Made by a program: the position numbers and the translations under genes
Shown: piece after piece, positions 34,068 through 41,511 of the stretch
Layout: every line of letters begins with the position of its first letter
How positions within the stretch are numbered: position 1 is the first letter of the stretch
The notes under the pieces: model-generated
Database searches by the model: none
Seen by the model: the letters and a program-made list of their open reading frames with translations, nothing else
What the model was told of the DNA's origin: nothing
Source: Crossiella sp. SN42
Lineage (GTDB): Bacteria > Actinomycetota > Actinomycetes > Mycobacteriales > Pseudonocardiaceae
Direction: 5' to 3'
NCBI RefSeq assembly: GCF_023897065.1
Contig: NZ_JAMHIV010000028.1
Span: forward strand, 1-64,000
DNA: 64,000 nt

Positions 34068-35297
34068 TCAGAAGTTGTACTTTTCCTTCAGCTCGGCGAG
34101 CGTGCTGAGGAAGTACTCCAGCTGCTCGTCGGTGTGGTCGTTGTTGATGATCAGGCGCATGACCGCCTGGTTGCGCTTGACCGCGGGGAACATGAACATC
34201 GGGATGAGGAAGCCCTTCTCCACGAAGGCCTCCTTCACCAGGTCCGCGGTCTCGTCCTTGCCGACCAGCACCGAGGTGATGTAGCTGGGCGTCTCGAACG
34301 GCGGCGCGCCGATCTCGGTCAGCCGGGCGCGGAAGCGCTCCACCCTGGCCAGGTAGTTGTCCACAATGGACGGATCAGCGTCCAGCATGTTGATCAGGTG
34401 GCCCACGGTGGCCGCGGTGGGCGGCTGCATGGCCGCGGTGAACATCGAGGTGCCCGAGGTGATCTCGAAGGCGTTGATGGCATCCGCCGGTCCGGCGATC
34501 GCCCCGCCCTCGATGCCGATGGCCTTGGAGAAGGACATCATGATGAAGGTGGCCCGCCGCATCGCGGCGAACTCCTCGTGGAACGGGCGGTTCTCGGTGC
34601 CGTAGAGCATGAAGCCGTTGGCGTCGTCGACGAAGCTGAGCGCGCCGTACTTCTCGCAGATGTCGATCAGCTGGCCCATCGGCGCGATGCTGCCGTCAGC
34701 GGAGTACACGCTCTCGATGACCACGACGACCTTGGGCGAGTCGATGCGCTTGAGCACCTTCTCCAGGTCCTCCGGCGAGTTGTGCCGGAAGGTGTGCAAC
34801 CGCTTGCCGTGCTCCAGGTGCTCGGCCGCCTTGAGCAGGCTCCAGTGCGCGTGCCGGTCCATGACGATGACGGAGTCGGTGTTGTCGCACTTGAGGCCGT
34901 CACCGAAGTCGAAATACTTCGTCATCGCATTGAGGAATCCGAAGTTCGCGAGCAGCCCGGTGGCGAAAGAAATGGTGCGTTCCTTGCCGGTGACCCGGCA
35001 GACCGCCTGCTCCATCTCCAGGTGCGGACGGCTGATCCCCTGGGTCATGCGGGAACCACCGGTGGTCAGCCCGTGTTCCTTCGACGCATTGATGAAGTAG
35101 TCGCGGATATCGGGCCGCTGGTGCAGGTTGAGGAAGTTGATGCTCGCGAAGTTCACCAGCTCCCGGCCGTTCTGGACGATGGTCGGGCCGACCACGCCGT
35201 CCACCACGGGCGGATCGACCTTCGCATTGACGGACTCGGCCACGGCCAGAAGATCGGCGAAGGGCCAATTAGCGGTCGGCGCGAGGGCTGTCGTCAT
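34068..35297 (-). CDS. Alpha-oxoamine synthase-like PLP-dependent enzyme
   Basis: 409 residues of the fold-type I PLP family that includes KBL, BioF, ALA synthase and serine palmitoyltransferase, which condense an acyl-CoA with an amino acid. The PLP lysine is in MMSFSKAIGIEGGAIAG. The usual DEAH before it reads VDDANGFMLYG, with Asn for the conserved His, and the NHAS-type motif reads RHAHWS; the substrate or reaction may therefore differ. GLTTGGSRMTQGISRPHLEMEQ matches the family glycine-rich start. ATG 35297 has GGAG upstream. No acyl carrier protein or ketosynthase is nearby. It is grouped with the methyltransferase, PNPOx and GNAT-like genes. Confidence 0.82.
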   Translation of the reverse strand: MTTALAPTANWPFADLLAVAESVNAKVDPPVVDGVVGPTIVQNGRELVNFASINFLNLHQRPDIRDYFINASKEHGLTTGGSRMTQGISRPHLEMEQAVCRVTGKERTISFATGLLANFGFLNAMTKYFDFGDGLKCDNTDSVIVMDRHAHWSLLKAAEHLEHGKRLHTFRHNSPEDLEKVLKRIDSPKVVVVIESVYSADGSIAPMGQLIDICEKYGALSFVDDANGFMLYGTENRPFHEEFAAMRRATFIMMSFSKAIGIEGGAIAGPADAINAFEITSGTSMFTAAMQPPTAATVGHLINMLDADPSIVDNYLARVERFRARLTEIGAPPFETPSYITSVLVGKDETADLVKEAFVEKGFLIPMFMFPAVKRNQAVMRLIINNDHTDEQLEYFLSTLAELKEKYNF

Positions 35298-35644
35298 GTT
35301 TTTCTACTCCTGCGCATAGAGCCGGGACTCTGCTGGGTTGTCTGTTAATCAGTAACCCAGACCGGCGAGCCGCAGACCACGAAGAAATACAGCTGACCGA
35401 TTATGTGGCTAAAACTGCCGGTTGGTTCCTCCGGTCGCCGCCACGCTTTTTCCGCTTGACGCTGTCACCAGCGCTTTTACCCGGACCCGCCACCCTCGGC
35501 CGGGGTGGCCGGTGTGCCGGGTCTGTCCGGAATCTAGCCGCCAACGGCGTGCTGGACTAGGCCGATCGCGCGAACCGGCGACAAAGACTTTGCATCGCCT
35601 GGACCCCTGCCACAGGCGCGGTAGAGCGGGTAGTTTCCGCCGTC
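35298..35644. other. 347-base divergent intergenic region
   Basis: Lies between the divergent PLP-enzyme and Ycf48-like genes. I see no gene and no RNA gene in it. A TAGTTT box (35631-35636), 8 bases before the Ycf48-like ATG, could be the -10 element of a leaderless transcript. Imperfect GC-rich dyads occur around 35490-35510 but none is compelling. Confidence 0.5.
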
Positions 35645-36718
35645 ATGAGGTGGTTCGCCCTGATCGGGCCGTGTGTCGCGGCCGTGCTGACCTGCTCCGC
35701 CGCCGTTCCCGCCGTGGCGGCGACCGCCGAGGTGACCTCGGCCACGAAACTTCATTGGGAACTTCAGCCGAGTGGCACCGACGCCCGCTTCCGCGGCCTG
35801 GCCGCGGTGAGCCGGGAGGTGGCCTGGCTGGGTGGCAGCAAGGGCACCGTGCTGCGCACCGTGGACGGCGGGCGCAGCTGGCAGGACGTGAGCCCGCCCG
35901 GCGCGGCCGAGCTCCAGTTCCGCGACATCGAGGCCTTCGACGCGCGCACCGCGGTGGCGCTGACCATCGGCGAGGGCGAGCAGTCCCGGATCTACCGGAC
36001 CAGCGACGGCGGCCGGAGCTGGACCGAGTCCTTCCGCAACACCGACCCCAAGGCCTTCTACGACTGCGTCGGCTTCTTCGACCGGCGGCACGGCCTGGCC
36101 ATGAGCGACCCGGTGGACGGCAAGGTCCGGGTGCTCTCCACCGAGGACGGCGGCCGCAGCTGGACCGTGCTGCCCAGCGCGGGCATGCCGGACGCGCTGC
36201 CCGGTGAGGCCGGGTTCGCCGCCAGCGGCCAGTGCCTGGTCACCTCGGGTCCCCGCGACGCCTGGATCGCCACCGGCGGCGGCGCCAAGGCCAGGGTCTT
36301 CCACACCAGCGACCGCGGCCGCACCTGGTCGGTCAGCGACACCCCGCTGGCCAGCAAACCCACCGCGGGCGTGTTCGCGCTGGCCTTCCGCGACCGCCGC
36401 ACCGGCATCGCCATCGGCGGCGACTTCGAGAACCCGAACACGGCCAAGGACGCGCTGGCCCGCACCGGTGACGGCGGCCGCGGCTGGCAGGTGCCGCCGC
36501 AGGCCCCGGCCGGCTACCGGTCCGGCGCGACCTGGCTGCCGCACTCGCTGGCCGGCGTGCTCGCGGTCGGGCCCTCCGGCAGCGACCTGAGCCTGGACGG
36601 CGGGCGGCACTGGCGGCAGTTCGACGCGGGCAGCTTCGACACCGTGGACTGCACGCCGGACCTGTCCTGCTGGGCCGCCGGGGAGAAGGGCAGGGTCGCG
36701 AGGTTGCGGCTGGGCTGA
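35645..36718 (+). CDS. Secreted Ycf48/BNR-like beta-propeller protein
   Basis: 357 residues with a signal peptide (about 1-26). The mature part carries repeated Asp-box-like motifs: TVDGGRSWQD, TSDGGRSWTE, TEDGGRSWTV, TSDRGRTWSV and TGDGGRGWQV, spaced about 40-60 residues apart. These are BNR/Asp-box hairpins of a beta propeller as in Ycf48/HCF136 and sialidase-like proteins. Sialidase catalytic residues are not evident, so a binding or assembly role outside the cell is likelier than hydrolysis. There is no Shine-Dalgarno; TAGTTT 8 bases upstream suggests a leaderless mRNA. The P450 gene follows after 21 bases. Confidence 0.8.
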   Translation: MRWFALIGPCVAAVLTCSAAVPAVAATAEVTSATKLHWELQPSGTDARFRGLAAVSREVAWLGGSKGTVLRTVDGGRSWQDVSPPGAAELQFRDIEAFDARTAVALTIGEGEQSRIYRTSDGGRSWTESFRNTDPKAFYDCVGFFDRRHGLAMSDPVDGKVRVLSTEDGGRSWTVLPSAGMPDALPGEAGFAASGQCLVTSGPRDAWIATGGGAKARVFHTSDRGRTWSVSDTPLASKPTAGVFALAFRDRRTGIAIGGDFENPNTAKDALARTGDGGRGWQVPPQAPAGYRSGATWLPHSLAGVLAVGPSGSDLSLDGGRHWRQFDAGSFDTVDCTPDLSCWAAGEKGRVARLRLG

Positions 36719-36739
36719 ACGGCTGTCAGTGTCCGGGGA

Positions 36740-38089
36740 GTGGTGGAGCCCTCTCAGCAGCCGGTGACAGCAACATCACACCCGGTTCATCCGCTGGTGA
36801 GCCAGGTGCCCACCGAGCGGCGGGAGATTCACCACCCCCCGGTCTGGCATGGTGAGAACGTGGCCACTGAGGAACCCGGCGTGTGCCCGCGCCTGCACGG
36901 CGCGGAGTTCGACGCCAACCCGTACCCGGCCTATGACTGGCTGCGCAAGCACTCGCCGGTGCACCGGATCGACCTGCCCGGCGGGGCCTGGGCCTGGCTG
37001 GTGACCCGGTACGAGGACGCGCTGGAGGCGCTGGGTCACCCGAAGCTGCACAAGAGCCCGGCCAAGGCGAACGTGGTGTGGCAGCGCTCCGGCATGGGCC
37101 TGCCCTTCGACCACCGCCCGACCCTGGCCCGCAACATGCTCAACTCGGACCCGCCGGACCACGCCCGCCAGCGCCAGGCGGTCAGCGCGCTGTTCAGTGC
37201 CCAGCGGATGGAACGGCTGCGTGAACGCTGCCGCAGGCTGACCGAGCAGGCGCTGCGCGAGTTCTCCCTCAACGGCAAGGCGGACCTGATCGCCGAGCTG
37301 GCCTACCCGCTGCCGGTGACCATCATCTGCGACCTGCTCGGCATGCCGCAGGAGGACCGCGCCAACTACCACCGCTGGGCCGCGGTGATCGACTCCTCCG
37401 AGGTCGCCGCGATCGACGAGGTCTGGGGCGTCACCGACTCGCTGGAGCGCTACGTGCACGGCCTGGTCGCGCTGAAACGCGAGCAGCCGGCCGACGACCT
37501 GGTGACCGCGCTGGTCGGCCTGCAGGACAAGAAGATCCTCAGCGCCGACGAGGTCAGCTCGATGGTCTTCCTGCTGATGATCTCCGGCCACGAGACCACG
37601 GTCGCCCTGATCGGCAACGGCCTGCTCACCCTGCTCCGCCAGCCCAAGTACGCCGAGCTGGCCCGCACCGACCCGAGCACCCTCGGCCCGATCATCGAGG
37701 AGGTGCTGCGCTACGCGGGCCCGGTGCGCAACGCCACCTGGCGCTTCGCCATCGAGCCGGTCACCATCGGCGGCCAGCTCGTGCAGACCGGCGAACCCGT
37801 GCTGGTCTCCCTGCTGTCCGCCAACCACGACCCCGAGGTCTTCGACTCGCCGGCCGAGTTCGACCCCTACCGCCGCGGCAGCCACCACATCGCCTTCGGC
37901 CACGGCCCGCACGTGTGCGTCGGCCAGGCGATGTCCAGGGTGCTGGGCGAGGTCGCGATCGGCACGGTGCTGCGCTACCTGCCGGACCTGCGCCTGGCGG
38001 TGCCGGTGGAGGAGCTGCGCTGGTGGCCGAGCGCGATCATGCGCGGGATATATGAGCTCCCGGTGGAATTCACGCCGCGGAAGATTTGA
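36740..38089 (+). CDS. Cytochrome P450
   Basis: 449 residues, a soluble bacterial P450 of the CYP107-like kind. The I-helix oxygen-binding motif is LLMISGHETTVAL, the K-helix ExxR is EEVLR, and the haem loop is IAFGHGPHVCVGQ with the axial Cys. Such enzymes hydroxylate macrolides, fatty acids or terpenoids with separate ferredoxin partners; none is encoded nearby. GTG 36740 has a CAGTGT box 7 bases upstream. The real start might be the in-frame GTG near 36859, because conserved P450 sequence begins there and the first 40 residues are low-complexity. It could act with the 31-35 kb locus, but that is only proximity. Confidence 0.92.
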   Translation: MVEPSQQPVTATSHPVHPLVSQVPTERREIHHPPVWHGENVATEEPGVCPRLHGAEFDANPYPAYDWLRKHSPVHRIDLPGGAWAWLVTRYEDALEALGHPKLHKSPAKANVVWQRSGMGLPFDHRPTLARNMLNSDPPDHARQRQAVSALFSAQRMERLRERCRRLTEQALREFSLNGKADLIAELAYPLPVTIICDLLGMPQEDRANYHRWAAVIDSSEVAAIDEVWGVTDSLERYVHGLVALKREQPADDLVTALVGLQDKKILSADEVSSMVFLLMISGHETTVALIGNGLLTLLRQPKYAELARTDPSTLGPIIEEVLRYAGPVRNATWRFAIEPVTIGGQLVQTGEPVLVSLLSANHDPEVFDSPAEFDPYRRGSHHIAFGHGPHVCVGQAMSRVLGEVAIGTVLRYLPDLRLAVPVEELRWWPSAIMRGIYELPVEFTPRKI

Positions 38090-38207
38090 TTTCTCTAGAG
38101 GAATGCGTTACAGCTTTCGGGTGACCGGAAGTGGAGCCCCAGCATTGCCCGCAAGCCCCCCACTACCCTTCCTTTAGGCAATTTGCCAGGGGAGCGGGGG
38201 AAATTCG

Positions 38208-38576
38208 GTGGGTGTTTCACGTGATGCGAAGGTAGCGATCGACTTCGGCGGGGGCGGCCGGTTCTTGGTCGAAGTCAGCCAGATAGATGGCCTGATCAGC
38301 GGCCTCACCGAGGCTCGCGAAGCGATCAAGAAGATCGACGACGACACTAAGTTGACGCGGCAAATGGCGATCCCGCCCAGCCAAGATCCATTCAGTCCCG
38401 ATGGCATGAAAAAGATCATCGAGCGGACCGTCGACCTACTGCCAGGCAGTCATTCATCTGCCAATGTCGCATACCGCGAGGCAGTGCAAAGCGTGCTGGA
38501 CAAGCTGATCGCGGTGAAGAAGCAGTACGCGGCCACCGAAGGCGTCAACCTGTCCACCGTCGAGGGCAAGGGATGA
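38208..38576 (+). CDS. PE/WXG100-like type VII secretion substrate candidate
   Basis: 122 residues, mostly helical and without a signal peptide or membrane segment. The C-terminus has YAATE (Tyr107 to Glu111), matching the YxxxD/E general type VII secretion signal, after a long helix of the kind seen in PE and EsxB proteins. There is no WXG turn here. GTG 38208 is preceded by GCGGGGG. The stop overlaps the next start (ATGA), and the operon continues with a DUF3558 lipoprotein and a PPE-like protein carrying a WxG motif. I infer a PE-PPE-like heterodimer, although sequence similarity to true PE proteins is weak. Confidence 0.6.
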   Translation: MGVSRDAKVAIDFGGGGRFLVEVSQIDGLISGLTEAREAIKKIDDDTKLTRQMAIPPSQDPFSPDGMKKIIERTVDLLPGSHSSANVAYREAVQSVLDKLIAVKKQYAATEGVNLSTVEGKG

Positions 38577-39181
38577 ACGTGACCGCCAACCGTCTCCACC
38601 GGCTCGTCGCGGCCGGGCTCTGCGCAGGGCTGGTGCTCACCGGTTGCGCCACCGTCGCAGGCGCTCCGACCACCGCCACCACCTCCGGCAGCGCGAGCCA
38701 GCACGGCGCGCCGCCGCTGGCCCAGCCCGAGCTCGACACCTCGCGGTTCGTACCCGATCCCTGCCGCCTGCTCACCGAACCTCAGCTCGCCCAACTTGGC
38801 ATCACCGTCGCGGGCAAGCCCGAGGAGAGCCCGCTCGGCAAGGCCTGCCGCTGGATCGCCACCGACACCCCAGCCAGGATCAACTTCTCCCTCAACATCA
38901 ACACCCAGCTCGGCGGCCTGGACCAGCTCTACGGCCGCAAGGACATCTTCCCGGTGTGGCAGCCGCTGGAGGTCTCCGGCTACCCAGCGGTGATCGCCGA
39001 CGATGATGACCAGAAGTCCGGCGAGTGCCAGGTCAACGTGGCGGTGTCCAACACCGTCCTGGTCCCGGTTGGCCTCCACCTGAAGAGCGGTGCGGACAAG
39101 CCCCCCGACTTCGCCGACCCCTGCCCGCGCGGGGTCAAGATCCTCGAACAGGTCATCACCACGCTGAAGGGCGGAAGCTGA
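38573..39181 (+). CDS. DUF3558 lipoprotein
   Basis: 202 residues. The N-terminus has an Arg-containing start, a hydrophobic core and the lipobox LVLTGCATVAG (Cys at about residue 23), so the product is a lipid-anchored exported protein. The mature region FVPDPCRLLTEPQLAQLGI, then GKACRWIA and, late, FADPCPRGVKILEQVI, is typical of DUF3558, with four conserved cysteines. The family is abundant in Pseudonocardiales and mycobacteria, often beside PE/PPE-like genes, and has no established function. It overlaps the upstream gene by 4 bases and the downstream gene by 1 base, so the three are translationally coupled. Confidence 0.85.
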   Translation: MNVTANRLHRLVAAGLCAGLVLTGCATVAGAPTTATTSGSASQHGAPPLAQPELDTSRFVPDPCRLLTEPQLAQLGITVAGKPEESPLGKACRWIATDTPARINFSLNINTQLGGLDQLYGRKDIFPVWQPLEVSGYPAVIADDDDQKSGECQVNVAVSNTVLVPVGLHLKSGADKPPDFADPCPRGVKILEQVITTLKGGS

Positions 39182-40407
39182 TGCCGCTGCCACTCCTGCT
39201 CCTCGCCGCGGGCGTGACCGCGGGCGGGCTGACCGCGGCCGGACTGATCACCTCCGACACCCCGCGCCCGGAAGGTCATTCCGGGGACCAGATCTACAAG
39301 TGGTTCCACGAGGAGGCCAAGACGCCGTCGGCGGGGCTGGTGCCCATCGAGCGGATCTGGGCCAAGGCGGCCACCGACTACGAGCTCATCCGGGACCGGA
39401 TCGAGAAGGTGATCAAGGCTTCGCACGGGGTCTGGCAGGGTGAGGCGGCCGAGGCCGCGCGGCGGCAGCTCAGTCCGCTGGCCGGTTACGCCGACACCGC
39501 CCGGACCATGGCCGAGGGCACCGCCAAGGCCGTCGCCCAGCAGACCATCGACTGGTACGGCTGCAAGAACCGGCTCAAGCCGGTGCCTGCCGATCCTCCG
39601 CAGGACAACCTGCTGAACAAGATCCAGCCCTACACCACGGACCTGGACCGGCAGATCGAGCAGTTCCGCGCGGGCACCGCGGACAACCAGCTGGTGCTCG
39701 CGGGGTATGGCGAACGCAAGAACGACAACGTCACCAAGTTGCCGAACTGGACCACTCCGCAGGAGGCGGGCGGTGACGTGTCGGTGGTCCGGCCCGGTGG
39801 TGGCGGCGGGCGCGACGGTGGTCGCGGCAGGCCCGGCGGCGGGCGGACCGGCGGCGGGTACGGCCGGGGTGTTGACGGCCCCGGTGGCGGGACCGGTCCT
39901 GGCTCTGGTGGCGGGACCGGTCCTGGCCCCGTGGTGCCGGGTGGGGACCGCACTGATCCGGCCGGTTGGGTTGCGCCGCAAGGAGGTCCGGCCGGCGTCG
40001 GGGCTGGTGGCGGGGCCGGGCTCGGCGGTGGCGAGGCTGGCTTGGGAGCAGGTGGGACCAGCTCTGGGCCGGGTGCGACCAGCGCCGGGGCGGGCGGGAG
40101 CGGGGCTGGGTTCGGGGCGGCCGGGGTTGGCCGGGGTTTCGGGCCGGGCGGGAGCGGGTCGGGTACGCCGGGCGCGGGCAGGCCCGGTGGGGCGGCCGGA
40201 GTCGGGCGGGCCGGTGGACCGGGGGCGAGCCCGGCCGGGAGCGGCGCGGCTCGTCCCGGCTCGGCGGCGCTGCACGGCATGCCGCTGGCGGCCGGTGCGC
40301 CTCGCGAGGAGGACCAGGAGCACGAGCGGCCCACGTACCTGCTGGAGACCGAGGACCTCTTCGGCGACAACCGGTCGGCCTCACCGCCGGTGATCGGCGA
40401 GCCGTGA
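39181..40407 (+). CDS. PPE-like type VII secretion substrate with Gly-rich repeat region
   Basis: 408 residues. A hydrophobic N-terminus (about 1-25) is followed by a helical domain (about 35-200) with the WxG turn GVWQGEAAEAARRQL near residue 83, as in PPE/WXG100 helical hairpins. A Gly/Pro/Ala-rich low-complexity tract follows (about 200-365). The C-terminal tail YLLETEDLFG and SPPVIGE is a pattern I recognise from Pseudonocardiales type VII-associated proteins. It starts with ATG on the last base of the DUF3558 stop. No EccB/EccD/EccE/MycP secretion genes are in the window, so the export machine must be elsewhere. Confidence 0.72.
   Translation: MPLPLLLLAAGVTAGGLTAAGLITSDTPRPEGHSGDQIYKWFHEEAKTPSAGLVPIERIWAKAATDYELIRDRIEKVIKASHGVWQGEAAEAARRQLSPLAGYADTARTMAEGTAKAVAQQTIDWYGCKNRLKPVPADPPQDNLLNKIQPYTTDLDRQIEQFRAGTADNQLVLAGYGERKNDNVTKLPNWTTPQEAGGDVSVVRPGGGGGRDGGRGRPGGGRTGGGYGRGVDGPGGGTGPGSGGGTGPGPVVPGGDRTDPAGWVAPQGGPAGVGAGGGAGLGGGEAGLGAGGTSSGPGATSAGAGGSGAGFGAAGVGRGFGPGGSGSGTPGAGRPGGAAGVGRAGGPGASPAGSGAARPGSAALHGMPLAAGAPREEDQEHERPTYLLETEDLFGDNRSASPPVIGEP
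39883..39927 (+). repeat. Tandem 24-base repeat in PPE-like Gly-rich tract
   Basis: A 21-base unit beginning GGTGGCGGGACC occurs at 39883-39903 and again at 39907-39927, a 24-base period encoding GGGTGPGS then GGGTGPGP. It is the clearest unit in a longer degenerate Gly-rich coding tract and a likely site of length variation. Confidence 0.75.
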
Positions 40408-40449
40408 AAAAAGACCCACTCACCGCCTGGGGGTCGCGGTGAGTGGGTC
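40407..40449 (-). terminator. Rho-independent terminator of the ohr operon
   Basis: A perfect 14-base inverted repeat (40413-40426 with 40436-40449) around a 9-base loop. On the - strand it is followed by six T (40412-40407). It ends 15 bases beyond the ohr stop. It also lies directly after the PPE-like stop and may halt that transcript from the other side. Confidence 0.9.
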
Positions 40450-40463
40450 TGGGTGCGGGTTGG

Positions 40464-40883
40464 TCAGACGACCGTGACCTGCACGTCGATGTTGCCACGG
40501 GTGGCGTTGGAGTAGGGGCAGACCTGGTGCGCCTGGGCCACGAGGTCCTCCGCGACTGCCCTTTCGACCCCCGGCACGGTGACCGCCAGGGCCACGGTCA
40601 GCTGGAAGCCGCCGTTGCCGTTCGGGCCGATGCCGACCTTGGCGTTGACCGAGGAGCCGTCGACCGGGGTCTTGTTGTTGCGGGCCACCAGCTGCAGGGC
40701 GCCGTTGAAGCAGGCGGCGTAGCCCGCGGCGAACAGCTGCTCCGGGTTGGTGCCTTCGCCGCCCGCGCCGCCGAGCTCCTTCGGCACGGCGAGGCTCTCG
40801 TCCAGCACGCCGTCAGAGGAGACGATCTCGCCGCCCCGGCCGCTGCCGGTCGCGGTGGCTTCCGCGGTGTAGAGCACGCTCAT
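40464..40883 (-). CDS. ohr: Organic hydroperoxide resistance protein Ohr (OsmC family)
   Basis: 139 residues from ATG 40883. OsmC/Ohr fold with both redox cysteines in context: [16 protein letters not shown] and [16 protein letters not shown], the Ohr-type VCPYSxAT. Ohr reduces fatty-acid and other organic peroxides, using lipoylated partners as electron donor, in the cytoplasm. The ATG overlaps the stop of the upstream MarR-type gene by one base, so the pair is translationally coupled. The partner has the cysteine expected of OhrR, and a palindrome lies upstream of the operon, so induction by organic peroxides is the likely control. Confidence 0.93.
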   Translation of the reverse strand: MSVLYTAEATATGSGRGGEIVSSDGVLDESLAVPKELGGAGGEGTNPEQLFAAGYAACFNGALQLVARNNKTPVDGSSVNAKVGIGPNGNGGFQLTVALAVTVPGVERAVAEDLVAQAHQVCPYSNATRGNIDVQVTVV

Positions 40884-41338
40884 CACTGGCCTTCTTTCTG
40901 TCGTACTGCTGTCATCGAGTCGTTCAGCCGCCGCAGCCGCGTGTGCAGCTCGGTCAGCTCGTCAAGGGGCAGTCCCATGCCGCAGGTCAGCCGTGCCGGG
41001 ATCTCGCGCGCCCTCGCCCGGAGGTCGCTGCCCTTCCCGGTCGGTTCGACCAGGACGCTGCGCTCGTCCTCGGCGCTGCGCCGCCGCTGGAGCAGGCCCG
41101 CCGCCTCCATCCGCTTGAGCAGCGGGGAGAGCGTGCCGGAGTCCAGGTGCAACTCCTCGCCCAGCTCCTTCACCGAGACCGGGCCGCGTTCCCAGAGCAC
41201 CAGCAGCACCAGGTACTGCGGATAGGTCAGGCCCAGTTCGTCCAGTATCGGCCGGTACAGCGCGGTGACCGCCCGCGAGGCGGCGTACAGCGAGAAGCAC
41301 AGCTGGGAGTCCAGCGCCAGCGGATCCTGTCTCGCCAT
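40883..41338 (-). CDS. ohrR: OhrR, MarR-family organic-peroxide sensor
   Basis: 151 residues. MarR winged helix with [20 protein letters not shown] and [23 protein letters not shown]. The N-terminal [16 protein letters not shown] places a cysteine as in OhrR, where peroxide oxidation of this Cys releases DNA. It probably represses itself and ohr, the next gene of the operon. ATG 41338 has GAGGTGG at good distance; upstream in-frame starts such as 41497 would run through the operator and are rejected. Confidence 0.92.
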   Translation of the reverse strand: MARQDPLALDSQLCFSLYAASRAVTALYRPILDELGLTYPQYLVLLVLWERGPVSVKELGEELHLDSGTLSPLLKRMEAAGLLQRRRSAEDERSVLVEPTGKGSDLRARAREIPARLTCGMGLPLDELTELHTRLRRLNDSMTAVRQKEGQ

Positions 41339-41381
41339 CTCGTTCCACCTCGCTCCGTGTCGTTCTGACGGCAACAGTAGC

Positions 41382-41398
41382 GCACAATTGAGTTGTGC
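41382..41398. promoter_or_regulatory. Putative OhrR operator
   Basis: GCACAATTGAGTTGTGC is a 17-base palindrome with one mismatch (G-T opposition) and an AT-rich centre, 44 bases upstream of the ohrR ATG. TTGTGCACAA (41393-41402) forms an overlapping second palindrome. This fits the AT-rich inverted repeats bound by OhrR proteins. Confidence 0.7.
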
Positions 41399-41511
41399 AC
41401 AACCTAGTTGGTAAATCGGTGTCGCCCGCTCCCCCGGCGGGCTAGCTTGATCCGCAGCACCCGGCCCGGCCATCTGAGCGCCCGGCCGAGGGATCACCTC
41501 TGGGGAACTAC

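Noticed and set aside
33918-35348. 476-codon plus-strand frame opposite the PLP enzyme
   Set aside because: It runs through the palindrome and is antisense to a protein with the SFSKA lysine motif. No domain is seen in its translation.
35422-36207. Plus-strand frame upstream of and overlapping the Ycf48-like gene
   Set aside because: It is in a different phase from the Asp-box repeats, its translation is Arg/Gly-rich, and it has no ribosome site.
39770-40290. Gly/Pro-rich tract considered as a CRISPR-like or satellite array
   Set aside because: Units are degenerate and coding. Only one 24-base period is well repeated and there are no unique spacers of constant length.
41393-41402. TTGTGCACAA as a separate operator of the flavin monooxygenase gene
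   Set aside because: It overlaps the better OhrR-type palindrome at 41382-41398 and is over 100 bases from the monooxygenase start, so an independent site is not supported.
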